In this document: one piece after another, positions 61,788-64,000 of the stretch
How the letters are laid out: every line of letters starts with the position of its first letter
Position numbering within the stretch: the stretch's first letter is position 1
Assembly: GCA_043758755.1 (NCBI GenBank)
Contig: JAYVMW010000038.1
Coordinates: 17,972 to 81,971, forward strand
Length of the DNA stretch: 64,000 bases
Direction: 5' to 3'
Source: Solimicrobium sp043758755
Lineage (GTDB): Bacteria > Pseudomonadota > Gammaproteobacteria > Burkholderiales > Burkholderiaceae_D
The notes under the pieces: generated by a model
What the model was told of the DNA's origin: nothing
Database searches by the model: none
Seen by the model: only the letters and a program-made list of their open reading frames with translations
Made by a program: the position numbers and the translations under genes

Positions 61788-63491
61788 TCAGACCAAGGTG
61801 AATGACTTTTCGCCTGGCTGGGTCTGCTCAGCCAAACGAAGAAAATCCGCAATCATTCGCCCATTGGGCGTGAATTTTATTGCAGCGATGATTTCACTCG
61901 CGTGACCTGATTCCAGAATACGCACGCGCAAGGTCGCACGCTGCACTGGCGTCATGTTCTCAGCGATGCTGAGAATCATTGCTGCCGTTTTTGCTGCACT
62001 GCTGGTTGCATGCGCAGTCAGAACTGCACGAAGAATGGCATCGAGATGGTCCTGCGTTGTATTTGGCGTACCGGGAACCGCACCGGGATTGGCATTGCGT
62101 AGCGCTTTGCACATGCCATGCAACATGGAACCCATCTGGTGCGTGCTGCTGGTCGCGCTGGAGGCCAGGATCGCTGATATCACCCGGTCACGACAGTCTG
62201 GTGCGATAGCCGCACCACCGAGTACCTGGCACAGGTTTGAAATTCCCATTTGCATTGCAAACGGACTCCAACCTGCACTGCAACCCATAAACCGCTCCAA
62301 CACCGCAGCCAGGCTGGCCGGTTTCATCAACCTGCCGCCCAGCGCGCCGCCCAACCCGTGCATCAGTGAGCCCAACGGCATGCGCCGGTTAGGTACGAGA
62401 GCGGTCAGAATCTGACTGATCAGTCCGTCACGATGGACGGGCATCATATTTTCGCCACCGACAGCCAGACCCATACAATGAATCATCATTTCAAGTCGCG
62501 TGGACGGAACCGACTCCTTCGACGCCAGTATCGTGGTCAGCACAAACTCGCGATCGAGCGGCTTCATATCTGGCCCCCCGAGCAACAGGCCCACGGCGTG
62601 TATCATTGAGCCGATCTGCCTGGCACTGCAGGTTTTATTGGCTCCCAGGATCAGCGCCAAAACCGCCTTAAGTTGCCAACGCTCCCATCCGCAGCGACAG
62701 GCTCTGGCAAACAGACCCCGCATCATCGATGCCATCTGCTCTGGGGTGCTGGTGGCACAGGAGGCTAGGATCTTTTCCAGCGCTGCAATCAGGTGGTGCT
62801 CCGGATTGGTTTTGCCAAACGCAGTACCGACGCCCAGCATCACTGCTTTCAATTGCAGGCTGGTGCTGGTCGTACAGGACTCCAGAATGCATGCCAGCAA
62901 TGCATCGCGATTATCCGCAGTCATTAAGGTTCCGCCCAGTCCAAGAGCCACACCAGTCGACACTTCCAGCAAATGGTGCGGGTCCTTCGAATCCGCCAGA
63001 CACCTGTGCAGTATGTTCAGCACGCCATGACGGTACGCTGCGTCGGGCAGGCCGGTGGCTTTCATTTTCAGACACATCTGGAACGTCGCTTCGCCTTGCT
63101 CCTTCATTGGCACCCAGGCTGGCACGAGATTGACTGAAATGCGGCAGCTTGCGATATAAGACGCAGATTTCTGCGCCGCGCTCGGACGTAATCCCGGTTT
63201 GTAAAACGCCTGCACCTGATCGTAGATATGACGGCGGGTCAACAGCAGCGGCGCGCACTCTCTGTCGGTCAGCCAGGCCATCATCAGATGAATCAAAACC
63301 AGTGGCATTGTTGACATGTTCGCAGCGCATGAGCGCGCAGCCGGCAGTCTGGCGCCTGAGCCAGCTGAACGCAGTACTATTGCGGATGGTGGTTGTGGCG
63401 TGTAGCCGCCGTGCTCATTATTGCTGACACACTGACTTGCCGGAATGCGAAAGGAAAATGAAGCAATGCCGGAATTTGAACCTGGTGTCAT
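61788..63491 (-). CDS. F-box-like / helical repeat protein, paralog E (longest, nine repeats)
   Basis: 567 residues and the most divergent complete member. N-terminus TPGSNSGIASFSFRIPASQ; F-box-like block MPLVLIHLMMAWLTDRECAPLLLTRRHIYDQVQ, where the initial LP has become MP; linker RISVNLVPAWVPM; nine rather than eight repeats, the extra unit lying between positions two and four; cap TPNGRMIADFLRLAEQ with a 12-residue extra tail ending KSFTLV. Upstream 72 bases match those of D. Rich in Cys and Met relative to the others. Intact; divergence rather than decay. Confidence 0.78.
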   Translation of the reverse strand: MTPGSNSGIASFSFRIPASQCVSNNEHGGYTPQPPSAIVLRSAGSGARLPAARSCAANMSTMPLVLIHLMMAWLTDRECAPLLLTRRHIYDQVQAFYKPGLRPSAAQKSASYIASCRISVNLVPAWVPMKEQGEATFQMCLKMKATGLPDAAYRHGVLNILHRCLADSKDPHHLLEVSTGVALGLGGTLMTADNRDALLACILESCTTSTSLQLKAVMLGVGTAFGKTNPEHHLIAALEKILASCATSTPEQMASMMRGLFARACRCGWERWQLKAVLALILGANKTCSARQIGSMIHAVGLLLGGPDMKPLDREFVLTTILASKESVPSTRLEMMIHCMGLAVGGENMMPVHRDGLISQILTALVPNRRMPLGSLMHGLGGALGGRLMKPASLAAVLERFMGCSAGWSPFAMQMGISNLCQVLGGAAIAPDCRDRVISAILASSATSSTHQMGSMLHGMCKALRNANPGAVPGTPNTTQDHLDAILRAVLTAHATSSAAKTAAMILSIAENMTPVQRATLRVRILESGHASEIIAAIKFTPNGRMIADFLRLAEQTQPGEKSFTLV

Positions 63492-63497
63492 GGGGAA

Positions 63498-63569
63498 CCT
63501 GTTTTGACGATAGAATCGGGCGATTTTCGCACAGGATCGGGACGACTTAAATTGTGGTATTTACCCGTT
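63498..63569 (-). repeat. Duplicated upstream block, copy before paralog E
   Basis: Gap-free partner of 61606-61677. In this copy the distal part also encodes the last residues and TAA stop (63547-63549) of paralog F; in the D copy the corresponding TAA position has changed to CAA and the region is no longer coding. Confidence 0.75.
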
Positions 63570-64000
63570 CTCCCGCACTGTTCATCTGCAGAAAATTCAC
63601 AATCTGCTCCCCAACCGGTGTCAGTCTGATTGCTTCCATTATTTCCTGCGCGCGGCCTGACTTCCGAATCTGCGCTGCCAGCCCGTCACGATGTTGCGCA
63701 GTCATGTCAACTTGACCAAGAGCGCGAAACAGGTAATGAATCACTGTCCCCATGTGCGCCTGACTGAACAGAGCGTGCGACGCCAGTATTTTACCAATCA
63801 GCGCTGCAAGGTTGTCCTGCGTAATGGCGTTTGCTCGGGCCGGGGTCTTGCCACCCAGTGAGTGGCACACGCTTAAAATCATGGCACCCATCTGATCTGG
63901 ACTGCACGATGCAGAACCGGCCAGGATTCTGGTCAGCACGATGTCGCGGTTGCCGGCTGACATCCTCATCCCGCCCAGATTCCAGCACAGGGTACCGATT
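63547..64000 (-). CDS. F-box-like / helical repeat protein, paralog F, C-terminal part (runs off the window)
   Basis: The last ~150 codons of another family member; the frame is open to the window end, reading IGTLCWNLGGMRM before the first internal Met. It shows repeats equivalent to units 5-8 of A (NRDIVLTRILAGSASCSPDQMGAMILSVCHSLGGK, then AMSLFSQ-type unit), and the cap TPVGEQIVNFLQMNS. Closest by eye to paralog A in the GKTxxxN junction. Its stop at 63547 lies 55 bases before the start of E. The array therefore continues beyond the window. Confidence 0.8.
   Translation of the reverse strand, partial: IGTLCWNLGGMRMSAGNRDIVLTRILAGSASCSPDQMGAMILSVCHSLGGKTPARANAITQDNLAALIGKILASHALFSQAHMGTVIHYLFRALGQVDMTAQHRDGLAAQIRKSGRAQEIMEAIRLTPVGEQIVNFLQMNSAGERVNTTI

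Noticed and set aside
54966..64000. Periodic pattern resembling a CRISPR or DNA-level repeat array
   Set aside because: The ~120-bp periodicity comes from 40-residue protein repeats; at DNA level the units differ widely and lie in long open frames.

Overview
The window is chromosomal DNA of a betaproteobacterium, most likely order Burkholderiales. The evidence is gene order and protein type: lolC-lolD followed by an OlsB-type acyltransferase, sixA, ppk1 and a complete pstSCAB-phoU-phoB-phoR cluster; guaB/guaA; smpB/ratA/rnfH; a QueE with the CX14CX2C cysteine pattern described for Burkholderia; and a Burkholderiales-type trimeric porin. Base composition looks near 50-54% G+C, lower than most of the order. 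I cannot name the genus. No phage, insertion sequence, CRISPR array or rRNA is visible.

Layout. 1-3.3 kb: 5' end of recJ, an RpfE-like gene, and the lipoprotein-release genes lolC-lolD. 3.4-13.8 kb: a phosphate block with olsB, sixA, ppk1 and pst-pho. Pho-box-like sites lie upstream of olsB, ppk1 and pstS, suggesting one PhoB regulon covering phosphate uptake, polyphosphate and ornithine lipid. 14-19 kb: dctA with an orphan PAS histidine kinase and a TPR lipoprotein. 19-22.4 kb: a lysine-catabolism pair (ALDH7 and a saccharopine/lysine dehydrogenase) with a divergent Lrp-type regulator. 22.4-28.5 kb: an ABC exporter, a PrpR-type sigma-54 activator, a DODA-type dioxygenase and a TPR-methyltransferase. 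28.6-43 kb: housekeeping genes (clpB, smpB, ratA, rnfH, guaB, a GGDEF protein, guaA, queE, queD, tadA, ldcA, an ABC-F ATPase). 43.4-49.5 kb: porin, tRNA-Arg(UCU), BON lipoprotein, Crp-like regulator and a two-component group. 49.5-52.9 kb: a candidate Fur-controlled operon of porin, FMN-binding protein, ApbE and a four-helix membrane protein, plausibly an extracytoplasmic flavin redox unit. 53-54.8 kb: small envelope and stress genes.

55-64 kb holds the most unusual content. At least six paralogous genes lie head to tail on the minus strand and run off the end of the window. Each full-length member has a Ser-rich N-terminus without a Sec signal, an F-box-like segment near residues 60-105, a conserved linker, eight or nine ~40-residue helical repeats and a conserved C-terminal cap. 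The same repeat irregularities occur at the same places in different paralogs, so whole genes, and in part their upstream DNA, were duplicated. F-box plus solenoid is an architecture of bacterial effectors that act inside eukaryotic cells. I regard this as a candidate undescribed effector-like family; function and secretion are inference only. REP-like palindromes and a 12-bp coding minisatellite are further oddities here.
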